A stretch of DNA of 64,000 bases, from NCBI RefSeq assembly GCF_000473245.1, contig NC_022524.1, positions 4,240,501-4,304,500 of the forward strand. Direction: 5' to 3'. The notes beneath the pieces were generated by a model. It was given only the letters and a program-made list of their open reading frames with translations. It had not been told where the DNA came from and did not search any database. Within the stretch, counting starts at the first letter, position 1. The number at the start of each line of letters is the position of its first letter. This stretch comes from Bacillus infantis NRRL B-14911. Lineage in GTDB: Bacteria; Bacillota; Bacilli; Bacillales; Cytobacillaceae. Below are positions 43,379 through 53,127 of this stretch, piece by piece. The position numbers and the translations under genes are program-made.

Positions 43379-44057
43379 TTTTTTCCATCCCCACAACAAA
43401 CCGCTCCGTAATCTGCTGCGGCCTCGTAATCGCTCCCCCCACCACAACCGAGTGCGCCCCATACCGCAATACTTCCCCAGCCATTTCCGGTGTAAGGATA
43501 TTCCCCTCAGCAATCACCGGCACGTTAACGGCTGCAAGAACGTCTCTTAAAAATTGAAAGTCATTGTGGTAAAGCTTTTTTCCTGCTGTTTCCTCAGTGT
43601 ATCCGTGCATGGTGGTTCCGACGCAGTCAAAGCCGAGTTCTTCTGCGCGGATACAGTCTTCAACGGTGGCGCAGTCTGCCATCCATTTTTGTTCAGGGAA
43701 GCGGGCTTTTGCTTCCTGCATGAATGCGTTGAGCTCTAGTCCCCCCGGGCGAAGACGGCTGGTGGCATCAACAGCAATAAGGTCAACTCCCGCTTCGGCG
43801 AGCTCTTCGACTTCCTTTAATGTAGGAGTGATATAGACACTGGACCCTTCATATTCCCGCTTGATGATCCCAATGATGGGCAAATCCACATACTCCTTGA
43901 TCGCCTTAATATCCTCTATCCCGTTCGCACGGATGCCCAATGCGCCGCCTCTTTTGGCAGCATCGGCCATGCGCTTCATGATTTCCGGCCCATGCAGCGG
44001 TTCATCCTCCAGTGCCTGGCACGAGACGACCAGTCCGCCTTTAATTTTCTCCAGCAT
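43374..44057 (-). CDS. nanE: N-acetylmannosamine-6-phosphate 2-epimerase
   Basis: 227 residues, TIM barrel. It converts ManNAc-6-phosphate to GlcNAc-6-phosphate. Diagnostic segments are GGLVVSCQALEDEPLHG at the N-terminus, ALGIRANG, LPIIGIIKREY, LIAVDATSRLRPGG, MADCATVEDC and VPVIAEGNI. The ATG at 44057 follows AAGGAGTGA, and the gene overlaps the DUF4127 gene by 17 bp. It is last in the glycan operon. The product would pass to NagA and NagB, both encoded elsewhere in this window. The last Arg codon and stop come from a repeat box. Confidence 0.95.
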   Translation of the reverse strand: MLEKIKGGLVVSCQALEDEPLHGPEIMKRMADAAKRGGALGIRANGIEDIKAIKEYVDLPIIGIIKREYEGSSVYITPTLKEVEELAEAGVDLIAVDATSRLRPGGLELNAFMQEAKARFPEQKWMADCATVEDCIRAEELGFDCVGTTMHGYTEETAGKKLYHNDFQFLRDVLAAVNVPVIAEGNILTPEMAGEVLRYGAHSVVVGGAITRPQQITERFVVGMEKR

Positions 44058-45576
44058 CCTTCTCACTCCTTGTAAAAGATAGTCCGCATTCGAACATCCG
44101 GTTCCATGGCGCAAAGGTTGTGACCTTTGCAAGCTCTCTGTCTTTGAAGCTATGCAGAATCAGCTTTTTAAAGCGGCCGGCCATTCTCCGGTCGCGCTCT
44201 GCATTCACATGGTGGGCTGATTCTTTTAAGTTAAAATAGTCCAGGTCCTGCTGCAGGAGAAAATCCGAGACCATTTCCATCCGGACCTCTGCCTGGTAGA
44301 AATAATCATCAAGCAGATGATAGATGATATTCTCCCTGATCGTTTCGGGATCTCCATCAAGTCCTATGACTCCCTGGCAGATCGTTGTACCAAGTGTATT
44401 GCAGTTCGTGTTCCAGCCTTTATAGGAAAGAAGCTTATCCAGCACTTCTTCTTCATCAAGCAGGACAATCAGCTCGCGGTCCCCGCCATTTGCATAAGCG
44501 GAATCTGCAATGATGACTTTTTTTCCATCCTCTATAAACCTCTTAATTCTATCCACAAACGTGAGCATATTCCGGAAGCTTGTGTAGGTGATATCTTTTT
44601 TGTCCTGTTCCCATGACTCCTGCATCACCCGTCCCGGCGTATTGATGGCCAGGATCAGGTCTGCTTCCTCCGGCTGCTCTGTCAGCTGGCAGCCTGCCGC
44701 CATTACATGGGCCTTCAGGCTCTCGGCAAAAGGACGGTCCTCATACAGAGGGATCAGCTGCGGGCCAAGCGTACTGCTCCAGAAAGGATAGATTTTGAGC
44801 TTTTGCCCTTTCAGCTCGTTGTAGATTCTCGCAAGCAGCGTAGCTCCCACTTCATCTGCGCCCGGATACATCTGGACTTTCTGATAAAGGCGGAGCTCTT
44901 CCCGCCTGGAAACAACAGCTTTCTGATCCAGCGCTGTATAGCCGTATTCCGCGCTGTCATCCTGCGGGATGGAGAGAAAGTCAATGACTCCTTCTGCAGC
45001 AAGCTCGATCATTTTAAGATTCATAGATAAGTTGAAGCGGCGGCGTTTTTCATAATCTTGTATGTATTCTCCCGGCAGCTTTCTGCTGATTTCTTCGAGC
45101 TGCTTTTTTTCATCATCTGTGAGCGTTTCCCTGTCCTGCTTATCCAACAGCCAGGCACGGAGGAAAATTTCGCGGCCCCAGTGCTCATAATAATCCGGCT
45201 CTTCGTCACCGGAGCTGTATTTGGGGGTCCTCATGATCAGATTGGACGCAAAGACCGGGAGTGCGGGATGGTCTGCTTTTAAAGACCGCAGCCTTTCCAT
45301 CCACACATCAGCTTCTTTTTCCTCTAAAAAATGAAGCCTTGAAGGAAGCAGTCCTCCATATACGAGCATATCGATGCTTAAAATGAGGGCATCGGCATCC
45401 TTTACTGCTTCCTGAAGCCAGGCCCATAATGTCTCTGTATCGGCAGGCTGCCGTTTGCTGCCCAGCAGGTCCATTTCCGGTGCTGCTAATTCGATCTCTT
45501 TTGATGACTTGGCAATCATCTCGATAAAGCCTATATTGCAGGGGCGTTCATCGATAGGAAGATAGACGATTTTCAT
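44041..45576 (-). CDS. DUF4127 family protein
   Basis: 511 residues, cytoplasmic. The N-terminal hallmark is YLPIDERPCN at about 4-13, followed by ILSIDMLVYGGLLPSR (about 86-101), the IPQDDSAEYGYTALDQ segment (about 213-228) and TIICDS-like ADSAYANGGDRELI (about 357-370). Conserved Asp, Glu and Arg residues suggest an enzyme, but no activity is established for the family that I know of. The fixed position between nanE and the CE7 esterase in an operon suggests a step in amino-sugar glycan breakdown. The ATG at 45576 follows AGAGGTG and overlaps the esterase gene by 4 bp. Confidence 0.85.
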   Translation of the reverse strand: MKIVYLPIDERPCNIGFIEMIAKSSKEIELAAPEMDLLGSKRQPADTETLWAWLQEAVKDADALILSIDMLVYGGLLPSRLHFLEEKEADVWMERLRSLKADHPALPVFASNLIMRTPKYSSGDEEPDYYEHWGREIFLRAWLLDKQDRETLTDDEKKQLEEISRKLPGEYIQDYEKRRRFNLSMNLKMIELAAEGVIDFLSIPQDDSAEYGYTALDQKAVVSRREELRLYQKVQMYPGADEVGATLLARIYNELKGQKLKIYPFWSSTLGPQLIPLYEDRPFAESLKAHVMAAGCQLTEQPEEADLILAINTPGRVMQESWEQDKKDITYTSFRNMLTFVDRIKRFIEDGKKVIIADSAYANGGDRELIVLLDEEEVLDKLLSYKGWNTNCNTLGTTICQGVIGLDGDPETIRENIIYHLLDDYFYQAEVRMEMVSDFLLQQDLDYFNLKESAHHVNAERDRRMAGRFKKLILHSFKDRELAKVTTFAPWNRMFECGLSFTRSEKDAGEN

Positions 45577-46550
45577 GGCCGGCACCTCTTTTCTCTATTT
45601 TTTAGCCTTGAAGATATAAACTTCAGCTTTTCCTCTTCATGGACAGCCGGTACTTCATGGGCGTATTCCGGATAGGCCCGTATTTCTTTTGGCCCGCCGA
45701 GATGGTTGAACAGTGCAAATGCACTGGACGGGGGACAAACGATGTCTTCCAGACCGGCTGAAAGAAGGACTGGACATTCAACCATGCTGGCCATGTTCAT
45801 GCAGTCCACATAGCTGAGCGTCTGATATACCTGCTCTTCCGTTTGATGAAGAGGATCATGAACTTTGAAGTAGTGGGAAATCTCCTGATACGGTCCATCC
45901 GAGGAAAGCTCCACGGAACGCTTGAAATGGGTGAGAAAAGGGATGTCGGCGAGTGCAAGCAGGATGTCATCCTGCAGGGCGGCTGCGGCAATCGCCAGTG
46001 CACCTCCCTGGCTTCCGCCTTCCACAAACACACTTCTCTTCCTCGACAGTTCCCTGACAGCATCAATGCTGCGGAAGCAGTCCATATATACCAGGCTGTA
46101 ATAATATTGATCGGGATCCATCACGCCGAGTGTCATCCAGCCTCCCGGACCTCCATTCCCATAATGATTTCTATCTGGAGACAAGAGATTTTGTCCCCGC
46201 ACCTCCACCATCAGTACAGGAATCCCCTGAATCACGTGCTTGAAGCTGTAATGCGGCTGCAGCGTGTTCCAGTTATAGCCGTGAAAAATCACTGCCGCAG
46301 GAGTGTCCGCTCCCGGAGTTTCTGGAGTAACATACACCCCATGGATGCGGGAATTCCGGAACCCGTCAAAATAAATATCATATACTCTCACTCCCGGAAC
46401 CGGATAAACCCGCTCCATTACTTCTATATTCAGCGGATATTGACTGTTCTCCTCAATCCGCTTTTTCCAGAATGACTCAAAATCATCCTGCCTGGTCTGG
46501 GCAGGCTTGTAATGCTGCAGCTCCTCAAGGGGCATATCAAAAAGGTTCAT
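45573..46550 (-). CDS. Carbohydrate esterase family 7 acetylesterase (AXE1/cephalosporin-C deacetylase type)
   Basis: 325 residues, alpha/beta hydrolase. The oxyanion RGQ (EVRGQNLLSPD), the nucleophile Ser in GGSQGG, Asp in GLEDIVCPPSS and His in YAHEVPA form the CE7 pattern. No signal peptide, so it deacetylates imported sugars or oligosaccharides in the cytoplasm, as other CE7 enzymes do. It removes O-acetyl groups, which complements the glycosidases of this operon. The ATG at 46550 is preceded by GAGGAGTGGGG; longer starts are unlikely. Confidence 0.9.
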   Translation of the reverse strand: MNLFDMPLEELQHYKPAQTRQDDFESFWKKRIEENSQYPLNIEVMERVYPVPGVRVYDIYFDGFRNSRIHGVYVTPETPGADTPAAVIFHGYNWNTLQPHYSFKHVIQGIPVLMVEVRGQNLLSPDRNHYGNGGPGGWMTLGVMDPDQYYYSLVYMDCFRSIDAVRELSRKRSVFVEGGSQGGALAIAAAALQDDILLALADIPFLTHFKRSVELSSDGPYQEISHYFKVHDPLHQTEEQVYQTLSYVDCMNMASMVECPVLLSAGLEDIVCPPSSAFALFNHLGGPKEIRAYPEYAHEVPAVHEEEKLKFISSRLKNREKRCRP

Positions 46551-46624
46551 CTCCCCACTCCTCTCCAAAAAAACAGGAGCAGGAACCGTCCTCATGGCCG
46601 TTACCTCTCCTGCTCAGGTTTAGA

Positions 46625-48304
46625 TTAAATGATTTCCTTCCGTTCCTTCTGCTTCAGGCCGGCCTGGAGCTCCTTCAGGATGATGTCAACCAGATAAAGG
46701 GCCGAGACCTCTTCGATCGAGCTGCTGTCACCGGCGATGTCCCCTGCAGATGGAATCAGCAGGCGCAAGTCTGAGGCATGAGCCAGGGGAGAGTCCTGCT
46801 GGCTTGTAATCCCGATCGTTTTGCAGCCGGCTTTTTTGGCCGTCTCCAGCATGCCGATGACCTCCTGGGCATAGCCGGTCGTGTTCAGTCCAACAACAGC
46901 TGTTTTTCTTGTAAGGGTTTGGACACTCATTTCCATTTGATAAGGTGTCAAAAAAGCATCGGCACGAATTCCGAGCTTTAACAGCTTAAACTTAAGCTGC
47001 TCGGCAACATGGGACATTTCATTGATTCCATAGAGATAGACCTGCTCTGATCCTGCGACCAGTTTGTTTAGCTGTTCCATATCATTCGTGATGTGAAGGG
47101 CATCAAACTTTTTCAGCATGCTGGAGTAGGTTTCTTTTACCTCCGTAAGGCCCGGCATATCAGATTGCTCATGCAGCCTTGTGCTGACAGAGGCTTCCTT
47201 GGCCATCAGGCGGAGTTTATTATAAGAGCCAAACTCCAGCTTCTGGCAGAAGCGGGTAATCGTCGCTTCTGATACATTGATCTGCTTGGATAGCTCGGAA
47301 ATCGTCTTGTTTGGGACCGATTCTACATTTGAAATAATATATTTGGCAATCAGCTCTTCCCGCTTGGTGAGCTTATGCTTATTCGATTCAATCATCGTGG
47401 TGATGCTTTTCAAGGGCTGAAGGGTTTCCTGCAGCAGGAAATGGCGCAGGGCCCCGATCATCCCGGCATCATTCAGGTTCCGGGCAATCTCAATTTTCGT
47501 CTGGCTGAGGATCGGCTCGATAATATCCTTTTTCAGATGCTTCTTGATAATCGGATACAGATAGTCCTTCTGAACGGTGATTCCCCCGCCTATGATGATC
47601 ATCTCCGGATTCATCATATAGGCGATTGTGGCAATCCCTTTAGAAAGATAATAGGCCAGCCGCTCGATTTCCTCTTTGCACACCTCATCCCCTGCCTGGG
47701 CTTTTTCAAAAATCAGCTTGCCATCGAGTTCACTTTCTTCCAATCCTATTCGCTTTGCCACATTTCGGATCAGCGTCCTCGTTGATGCAAGCTCCTGGAA
47801 CTGGTCACCTTCAATCGGGATATAGCCGATTTCACCGCCGCTGAAGCTGTGGCCCGTGTGCAGCTTGTTATCGAGAATATAGCTTCCCCCGATGCCGGTT
47901 CCGACCGTCAGGCAGAAAAGGCTTTTGGCATCCTTGCCTGTACCGATCCAGGATTCAGCAAGGCCGGCACAGTTGACGTCATTCTCAACCTCGACCGGCA
48001 GGCCGAACCAGCTTTCCAGCTCCTGCTTCACTTTCATTCCCGTATACTCAGGAATCAGGTCTGAAGCATACAGAATCTCACCTTTTTTGGAATCAACCTG
48101 CCCGGCAGAGCTGATGCAGATCCCGCTGATATCATGCTGAGCCATCAGATTCTTTCCGAATGCCTTCACTTTTTCTATGATGGCGGTTCCGCCCAAAAAT
48201 GCCTCAGTCGGGGATTCGAACTTTTCCATGAAGGTTCCATCCTCGGCTAATACGCCGTATTTGAGCAAGGTCCCGCCTATATCAAATGCAATAAACTTTC
48301 TCAT
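46625..48304 (-). CDS. Fusion of a ROK sugar kinase with an RpiR/MurR transcriptional regulator
   Basis: 559 residues in one uninterrupted frame. Residues 1-290 are a ROK kinase: FDIGGTLLKYG at 7-17, catalytic Asp109 in ENDVNCAG, GTGIGG at 135-140. The zinc motif is absent, as in the kinase at 10108. Residues about 305-380 are an RpiR-type helix-turn-helix (KTISELSKQINVSEATITRFCQKL at 333-356, then NKLRLMAKEA). Residues about 415-545 are a SIS phosphosugar-binding domain (VYLYGINEMSHVAEQLKFKLLKLG). The kinase product could be sensed directly by the SIS domain. The operon suggests ManNAc or mannose as substrate. The ATG at 48304 follows AAGGTGATC. Confidence 0.9.
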   Translation of the reverse strand: MRKFIAFDIGGTLLKYGVLAEDGTFMEKFESPTEAFLGGTAIIEKVKAFGKNLMAQHDISGICISSAGQVDSKKGEILYASDLIPEYTGMKVKQELESWFGLPVEVENDVNCAGLAESWIGTGKDAKSLFCLTVGTGIGGSYILDNKLHTGHSFSGGEIGYIPIEGDQFQELASTRTLIRNVAKRIGLEESELDGKLIFEKAQAGDEVCKEEIERLAYYLSKGIATIAYMMNPEMIIIGGGITVQKDYLYPIIKKHLKKDIIEPILSQTKIEIARNLNDAGMIGALRHFLLQETLQPLKSITTMIESNKHKLTKREELIAKYIISNVESVPNKTISELSKQINVSEATITRFCQKLEFGSYNKLRLMAKEASVSTRLHEQSDMPGLTEVKETYSSMLKKFDALHITNDMEQLNKLVAGSEQVYLYGINEMSHVAEQLKFKLLKLGIRADAFLTPYQMEMSVQTLTRKTAVVGLNTTGYAQEVIGMLETAKKAGCKTIGITSQQDSPLAHASDLRLLIPSAGDIAGDSSSIEEVSALYLVDIILKELQAGLKQKERKEII

Positions 48305-48316
48305 ATCGATCACCTT

Positions 48317-50896
48317 CTATTTCATGGGATGGAGTAGGAGGCCTTGCGGATGGGCCTTTCTTTTTACGCGAATGGTCTTGATTTGCTTCGGCTGCAAGGA
48401 GAGAGTCAATTCGCGTTCCGCTGTGAATTCAGTGACCGTTTCCCCTGTAAAATCAACCTCTGACACTTCCGTTGGCAGAAAGCCAAAAATAAGTGCTGTA
48501 CTGGCTTCTTCATCAGAAGGATTAAAAAGCCGGATATCGAATGAATTTGCTTCTTTTAACATAATCGATGAAAAGGCAATACCATCGGAAGATAGCCTAA
48601 AGAGGGTTTGTTCCTCTTTCTCCACGCACGACTGCTGGACGAGCAATGGCTGCCGCATCACTTTGGCATGGTTCAGGGAATGATGCTCCCTGCCGAGGAC
48701 AAGAGCGTACTCAAATTCATACGTCCCAATGCATTGCGCACCTGGCGTTTCGAACCCCGGCCCCGCTCCGTTTCCGCGTGTCCTGAGATCGCGCCTTGAA
48801 AGCCAGCCGACACTCCGGATCATGGTGAGGAAAAGCATATCATTCCCTTTAAAACCATCCACCTCATATTCCTGCAGGCCCCGGTGCATCAGCTGATGAT
48901 CGTTCGCCATGGCGGAAGAATACGTTGGATACTGATTCATCACGGCTTCCTTATTTTTGGGCATATCAAAGTTTTTCTCGCGAAGCGTTTCTCTTTTTAT
49001 AAGATCAAAGGCTGTGTCCCCATAGCTGTAATCCGTTCTGCCTGCCGCAAAGCCGACACGCAGCTTCTGGTCTCTTGCCTTGTTTTCGACTGTTGTTTTA
49101 AAACTAATCGTTCTTCTGCCTTTATGAAGTGTGATAATGGTGGTCATCATGTTCACGACCGTATCCGCACTAGCCCCTGTCCTGCTATCATTCAGGGAAG
49201 CAGGCAGCGTCATTTCGTACTCAAGGACAGCAGACTGGAAGGTATCTCCCTTGGTGATTTCCCTGACCCGGGCAAGAACAGCTCTGCTTTCCACATCATT
49301 CACTGGCGGAGAGTAGTTATAGGTATCCCCCGCATCCAGGGAAGACAGGAACTGGTGCTGATCATAATGGACCGTGCCTGTTTCCAGGTCTGTGATGATC
49401 AGTCCGTGCCGGTCCCATTCCACTTTGTAATAGTCGTTCTCAATGCTATCCGCTTGAACCTCTTGAGCTGTAAAAGCCTCATTTTCCGCCAGCTCAACCT
49501 TCACTCTCCTGATCTCTGCCCCGTCAAACGGCATCTCAAAAGCAACCTCGTAAACGACATATTCCCCATAATGCGGCTCTGCCAGGATGTCATGCAGAAA
49601 CTCCTCACGCTGCTCCCTGCTTATGATGTCAAAAGCAATTGCAGCATCATCTTGATAGAGCTCGATGGATCCACGGTCCAGCTGAGCGGGCACTCTGACC
49701 GCTGCCCTGACTGGATATATATCGGCAATAGGTGTGTTGTTGATAAGATAGAGATACGGATTCTCTTTCCTGCTGTCCAAAAACTCGAAAGGATACAAGC
49801 CGTTCAAGGTATCCCGCGAGAACTGACGGATGCCGCCCAGTACCTTTTTGGACCGTGTCTCCATTTCATCATGGACTTCATCCACACTGCAGCCGCAGAT
49901 GCTGTCATGAGGCTGGTTCTGCAGAATCAGCTTCCACACATATTCCATGAAATGTTCTGACCGGCTGCTGGCGTTCGTCCAGACGTTCAGTGCTTCCATC
50001 ACCCCGATGGCCTGGTCCTCGCACATCTGGTTCTGGTTCTTCAAATAAGTCCTCGTTGACAGGACGCCCGGTAAAATAAAGATTTTGGAAGGATCACGCT
50101 GCTCGCCAAGGATTTTACCCTGTGGCTCTTCTCCTTTATAGGACTCTATGAATTCAGACATCAAGGACTGCTTGAACTTGATCCCGGGATTCTGCTCTTC
50201 GAGTCCCTTAATCCGCTCCTGTAGATCCGTAGCCGTGAATGTATGGTCCGCTCCGTTCATCACCAGCGCTTTGCCAAAGGTGAGGTAGGGCGAGCTGCCT
50301 TCCAGATAGGTTTTTGTTTCTTCCACGTAGGCATCATGCTTGAGGAAGGTTTGGTAGTATCCTTCAAACAAGGGGAGGACAAAGGTGAATACCTTGCTGC
50401 TGTCCGGCCCTTCCCATGTATTTTCGAAATGGTCTGAAACAGCTCCGCGGAAAATAAGCGCCGTGCTGATGCCGGACTGCTTGAGAATCTGCGGCATCTG
50501 GCTGATATGCCCGAAGGTATCAGGCAGATAGCCGATATCGCAGGATGAGCCGGCAGCCTTCGCCATCTTCGTCCCGATCTCCAGGTTCTTAATCATGGAC
50601 TCTCCGGAAACGAGGAATTCGTCCGCAAGCAAATACCAGGGGCCAGCTTCAATTTTTCCATCATTTATATAAGAAAGAAGCTTTTGATATTCCTCTTCCC
50701 CGACTACTTCACGATAATCGTCCAGGACAATCGTCTGACCGTCGAGGAAGAAGTTTTCGATTTTCCCTTCCTCAAGCAGGGTTTGGATATAGCGCAATCC
50801 GTTCCTCAGCTTGTAGCGGAACTCTTCAAAAGTTTCATACCATTCCCGGTCCCAGTGGGTGTGATTCAAGATATGTACTTCTCTGACGTTTTCCAT
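48317..50896 (-). CDS. Glycoside hydrolase family 38 alpha-mannosidase
   Basis: 859 residues, cytoplasmic. Zinc ligands are in HTHWDREWY (His12, His14, Asp16 region), the nucleophile is Asp126 in GYLPDTFGH, and a further metal His is in NQPHDSICGCSVDEVHDEM. The C-terminal beta-sandwich extends to the end. Bacterial GH38 enzymes release mannose from alpha-mannosides or 2-O-mannosyl-glycerate 6-phosphate, so it could hydrolyse a phosphorylated or plain manno-oligosaccharide. It begins one base after the FAD-oxidoreductase stop and is 12 bp from the ROK-RpiR gene. Confidence 0.93.
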   Translation of the reverse strand: MENVREVHILNHTHWDREWYETFEEFRYKLRNGLRYIQTLLEEGKIENFFLDGQTIVLDDYREVVGEEEYQKLLSYINDGKIEAGPWYLLADEFLVSGESMIKNLEIGTKMAKAAGSSCDIGYLPDTFGHISQMPQILKQSGISTALIFRGAVSDHFENTWEGPDSSKVFTFVLPLFEGYYQTFLKHDAYVEETKTYLEGSSPYLTFGKALVMNGADHTFTATDLQERIKGLEEQNPGIKFKQSLMSEFIESYKGEEPQGKILGEQRDPSKIFILPGVLSTRTYLKNQNQMCEDQAIGVMEALNVWTNASSRSEHFMEYVWKLILQNQPHDSICGCSVDEVHDEMETRSKKVLGGIRQFSRDTLNGLYPFEFLDSRKENPYLYLINNTPIADIYPVRAAVRVPAQLDRGSIELYQDDAAIAFDIISREQREEFLHDILAEPHYGEYVVYEVAFEMPFDGAEIRRVKVELAENEAFTAQEVQADSIENDYYKVEWDRHGLIITDLETGTVHYDQHQFLSSLDAGDTYNYSPPVNDVESRAVLARVREITKGDTFQSAVLEYEMTLPASLNDSRTGASADTVVNMMTTIITLHKGRRTISFKTTVENKARDQKLRVGFAAGRTDYSYGDTAFDLIKRETLREKNFDMPKNKEAVMNQYPTYSSAMANDHQLMHRGLQEYEVDGFKGNDMLFLTMIRSVGWLSRRDLRTRGNGAGPGFETPGAQCIGTYEFEYALVLGREHHSLNHAKVMRQPLLVQQSCVEKEEQTLFRLSSDGIAFSSIMLKEANSFDIRLFNPSDEEASTALIFGFLPTEVSEVDFTGETVTEFTAERELTLSLQPKQIKTIRVKRKAHPQGLLLHPMK

Positions 50897-52252
50897 TCAC
50901 TGTCCCTCCGCTGGATAAAGCTTCTTTTTCAGGATGCTGCCATCAAGCTTGTTCAGGTCTGTCTTTTCCCTGATGGAAACGGCACAGGCGAGCCCGGCGG
51001 CCTGGCCCATATCCCTCACGGTCGGCTGGATCCTTAGAGAAGCCTGCATCAGAAACGTACTGGAAATATGGCGGCCGACCGCAATCAGATTATCCACCTC
51101 AAAGGTGATCAGCGAACGGTAGGGAATTTCATAATACTCTCCCTTTGAAAGCTTTGCTTCCTCAATATTTTCAGTAGTGACACTATGCACATCAATATAC
51201 CAGTCTCCGCGGGCAATTCCGTCCTCGAAACGGGCACGGTTCACATAATCCTTTTCTGTCATCGTATATTGGCCGGCAATCCGCCAAGATTCCCTGATGC
51301 CAAGCTGGGTGGCTTCTTTCAGCAGGAACGCATGCTCAAAGCCCGGCATATACTTTGGTAAAAATTTCACAAGCCTCCTGATCATTTCCCTGCCTTTGGT
51401 CACCGCTTTTGATCTCAGCACCGGATCGGTCGTCTGATGGATGCCCGGGACATGCGGACAGTTAAAAGACATCGCTGTAGGCTTCCCCGGCTGGGTGAAA
51501 GCCTGGAAATAGCGGAGGTCCTCCTCCTGTAAATCCCCATTCACGAGGCCTTTTCTAAAAAGAGGCTCCAGCTTATGTCCCTTGCCAGGCACCATGGCGA
51601 TTTCAAAAAAGTCAGGGTCTTCAATCCTGCAGAACGCTTCTCCCTGGGAAAGGACATATTTCCTGAGAGCTGCCACATCAATCCCGCCCATTTCAAACCG
51701 GAAGGAAATCTGCTGGTTCTCGCCATTTTTGTTCCCGGAATAGGCAGGCACGCCTGCCGAGCGGGAAAGAATAGCATCGGCTGTTGCATCAATAAACGTC
51801 TTTGCTTTGACTGCGGCCAGCCCGCTTGATGTATTGAGAACCACAAAAGTGATTCGTTTTTCTTCCTTCATGCAGTCCACATAGCTGCTGTCATAAAGAA
51901 TCTCGCCGCCTCGCTCGGTGATGAGCTGCTCAAGGACAAAGCTGAGCGCCTCAACATTGAACCAGCTGCAGGTGGTGGTTCCATCACTAGTCCTGATATT
52001 TTCCTGATGAAGCCTGCTGATGATCAGGCTGTTGATTTTCTGTGCTTTTACGTAGGTTGGCATCATGGGAGAAACAAGGGAATTGGTTTGGGTGCCGCCA
52101 AGAGAAATCGTTTTTTCCACAATAAGAGTGGACAGTCCTTCCTCGAGCGCCGACAAGGCCGCAGCGGCTCCCCCGGTTCCCCCGCCGATAACGGCGCAGT
52201 CAATCTCATAAATGACCGGCAGCTCCCTGCCATAAAAAGATACAGTTTCCAT
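50897..52252 (-). CDS. FAD-dependent oxidoreductase (FAD_oxidored type)
   Basis: 451 residues. A Rossmann dinucleotide motif CAVIGGGTGGAAAALSA is at about 19-35; LGGTQTNSLVSPMMPTYV and the FIDATADAILSRSAGVPAY segment are typical of the fumarate-reductase-like FAD_oxidored family often seen in polysaccharide utilisation loci. The substrate is unknown, possibly a sugar C-3 or C-6 hydroxyl. No signal peptide. The ATG at 52252 follows AAGGAGG. The family is not part of the standard ManNAc pathway. Confidence 0.85.
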   Translation of the reverse strand: METVSFYGRELPVIYEIDCAVIGGGTGGAAAALSALEEGLSTLIVEKTISLGGTQTNSLVSPMMPTYVKAQKINSLIISRLHQENIRTSDGTTTCSWFNVEALSFVLEQLITERGGEILYDSSYVDCMKEEKRITFVVLNTSSGLAAVKAKTFIDATADAILSRSAGVPAYSGNKNGENQQISFRFEMGGIDVAALRKYVLSQGEAFCRIEDPDFFEIAMVPGKGHKLEPLFRKGLVNGDLQEEDLRYFQAFTQPGKPTAMSFNCPHVPGIHQTTDPVLRSKAVTKGREMIRRLVKFLPKYMPGFEHAFLLKEATQLGIRESWRIAGQYTMTEKDYVNRARFEDGIARGDWYIDVHSVTTENIEEAKLSKGEYYEIPYRSLITFEVDNLIAVGRHISSTFLMQASLRIQPTVRDMGQAAGLACAVSIREKTDLNKLDGSILKKKLYPAEGQ

Positions 52253-52285
52253 CTGCTAAAAGCCTCCTTGTGGATCCGTGCCGGA

Positions 52286-53110
52286 TCAGCCTTTGACTGC
52301 TCCGTCCGTTGCGCCTGAAATGAAATACTTTTGCAGCCAGATAAAAATCAGCAGCGTCGGGATCGTGGTCAGGATGGAGGCCGCGCTGATCAGCTTCAGA
52401 TTGGCTCCGTCAAAATTCTGGGACAGCTGCGCGAGCCCGATCGATAAGGTGTACATCGTGCTGTCTGTAGAATTGAGAAGCGGCCATAAATAATCTCCCC
52501 ATGTCCCCATAAAGGTGAAAATCGCCAGGGTGACAAGGGTCGGCTTGACGAGCGGCAGGACGACCAGGTACCAAACCTTGAACCGGTTGGCTCCGTCCAG
52601 GTAGGCGGATTCTTCCAGATCCTTCGGGATGCGCAGATACGCCTGCCTCATCAGGAAGATGCCAAAAGCGGTTGATACCTGCAGGACAATCAGCCCGGCA
52701 TGGGTATTGCGGAGGCCAAGCTCTCCTGCCAGCTGGAATAAAGGCGCCATATAAAGCTGGAAGGGCACCATCATGGTCGAAATAATCAGCGCGAGCACCA
52801 CACTTCTTCCCCTGAAATCCATCCGGGCGAGCGGATAGGCTGCCAGGCTGCAGAAAAGAAGATTAAAGGGAATCGCAAGTCCTGTCACGATGACGGTGTT
52901 TAGAAAATAGGTGCCGAAATTCGCTTTATCAAAGGCGGTAATAAAATTTTCAAAGGTTGGATTTTCGGGCAGGAAAGATCCGTAGATGCCCTCGCCCGGT
53001 GATTTTGCCGCAATGAACAAGGTGATGAGGAACGGCCCGACGGTCACGATTGTGATGAGGACCATCGTTATATAGGCGACAGCTTTTTTTCTAAATTGGT
53101 TTGAATTCAT
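52286..53110 (-). CDS. Carbohydrate ABC transporter permease, MalG type
   Basis: 274 residues, six predicted transmembrane helices, with EAA loop LEESAYLDGANRFKVWYLVVLP. It ends SGATDGAVKG. It follows its partner by 17 bp and precedes the FAD oxidoreductase gene. Confidence 0.92.
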   Translation of the reverse strand: MNSNQFRKKAVAYITMVLITIVTVGPFLITLFIAAKSPGEGIYGSFLPENPTFENFITAFDKANFGTYFLNTVIVTGLAIPFNLLFCSLAAYPLARMDFRGRSVVLALIISTMMVPFQLYMAPLFQLAGELGLRNTHAGLIVLQVSTAFGIFLMRQAYLRIPKDLEESAYLDGANRFKVWYLVVLPLVKPTLVTLAIFTFMGTWGDYLWPLLNSTDSTMYTLSIGLAQLSQNFDGANLKLISAASILTTIPTLLIFIWLQKYFISGATDGAVKG

Positions 53111-53127
53111 TCTGCGTTCCCCCTCTA

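Noticed and set aside
45843-46475. Open frame of 210 codons on the plus strand
   Set aside because: Antisense to the CE7 esterase with full catalytic triad; no ribosome binding site.
48884-49960. Open frame of 358 codons on the plus strand
   Set aside because: Antisense to the GH38 gene, whose catalytic motifs are clear on the minus strand; no ribosome binding site and no recognisable domain.
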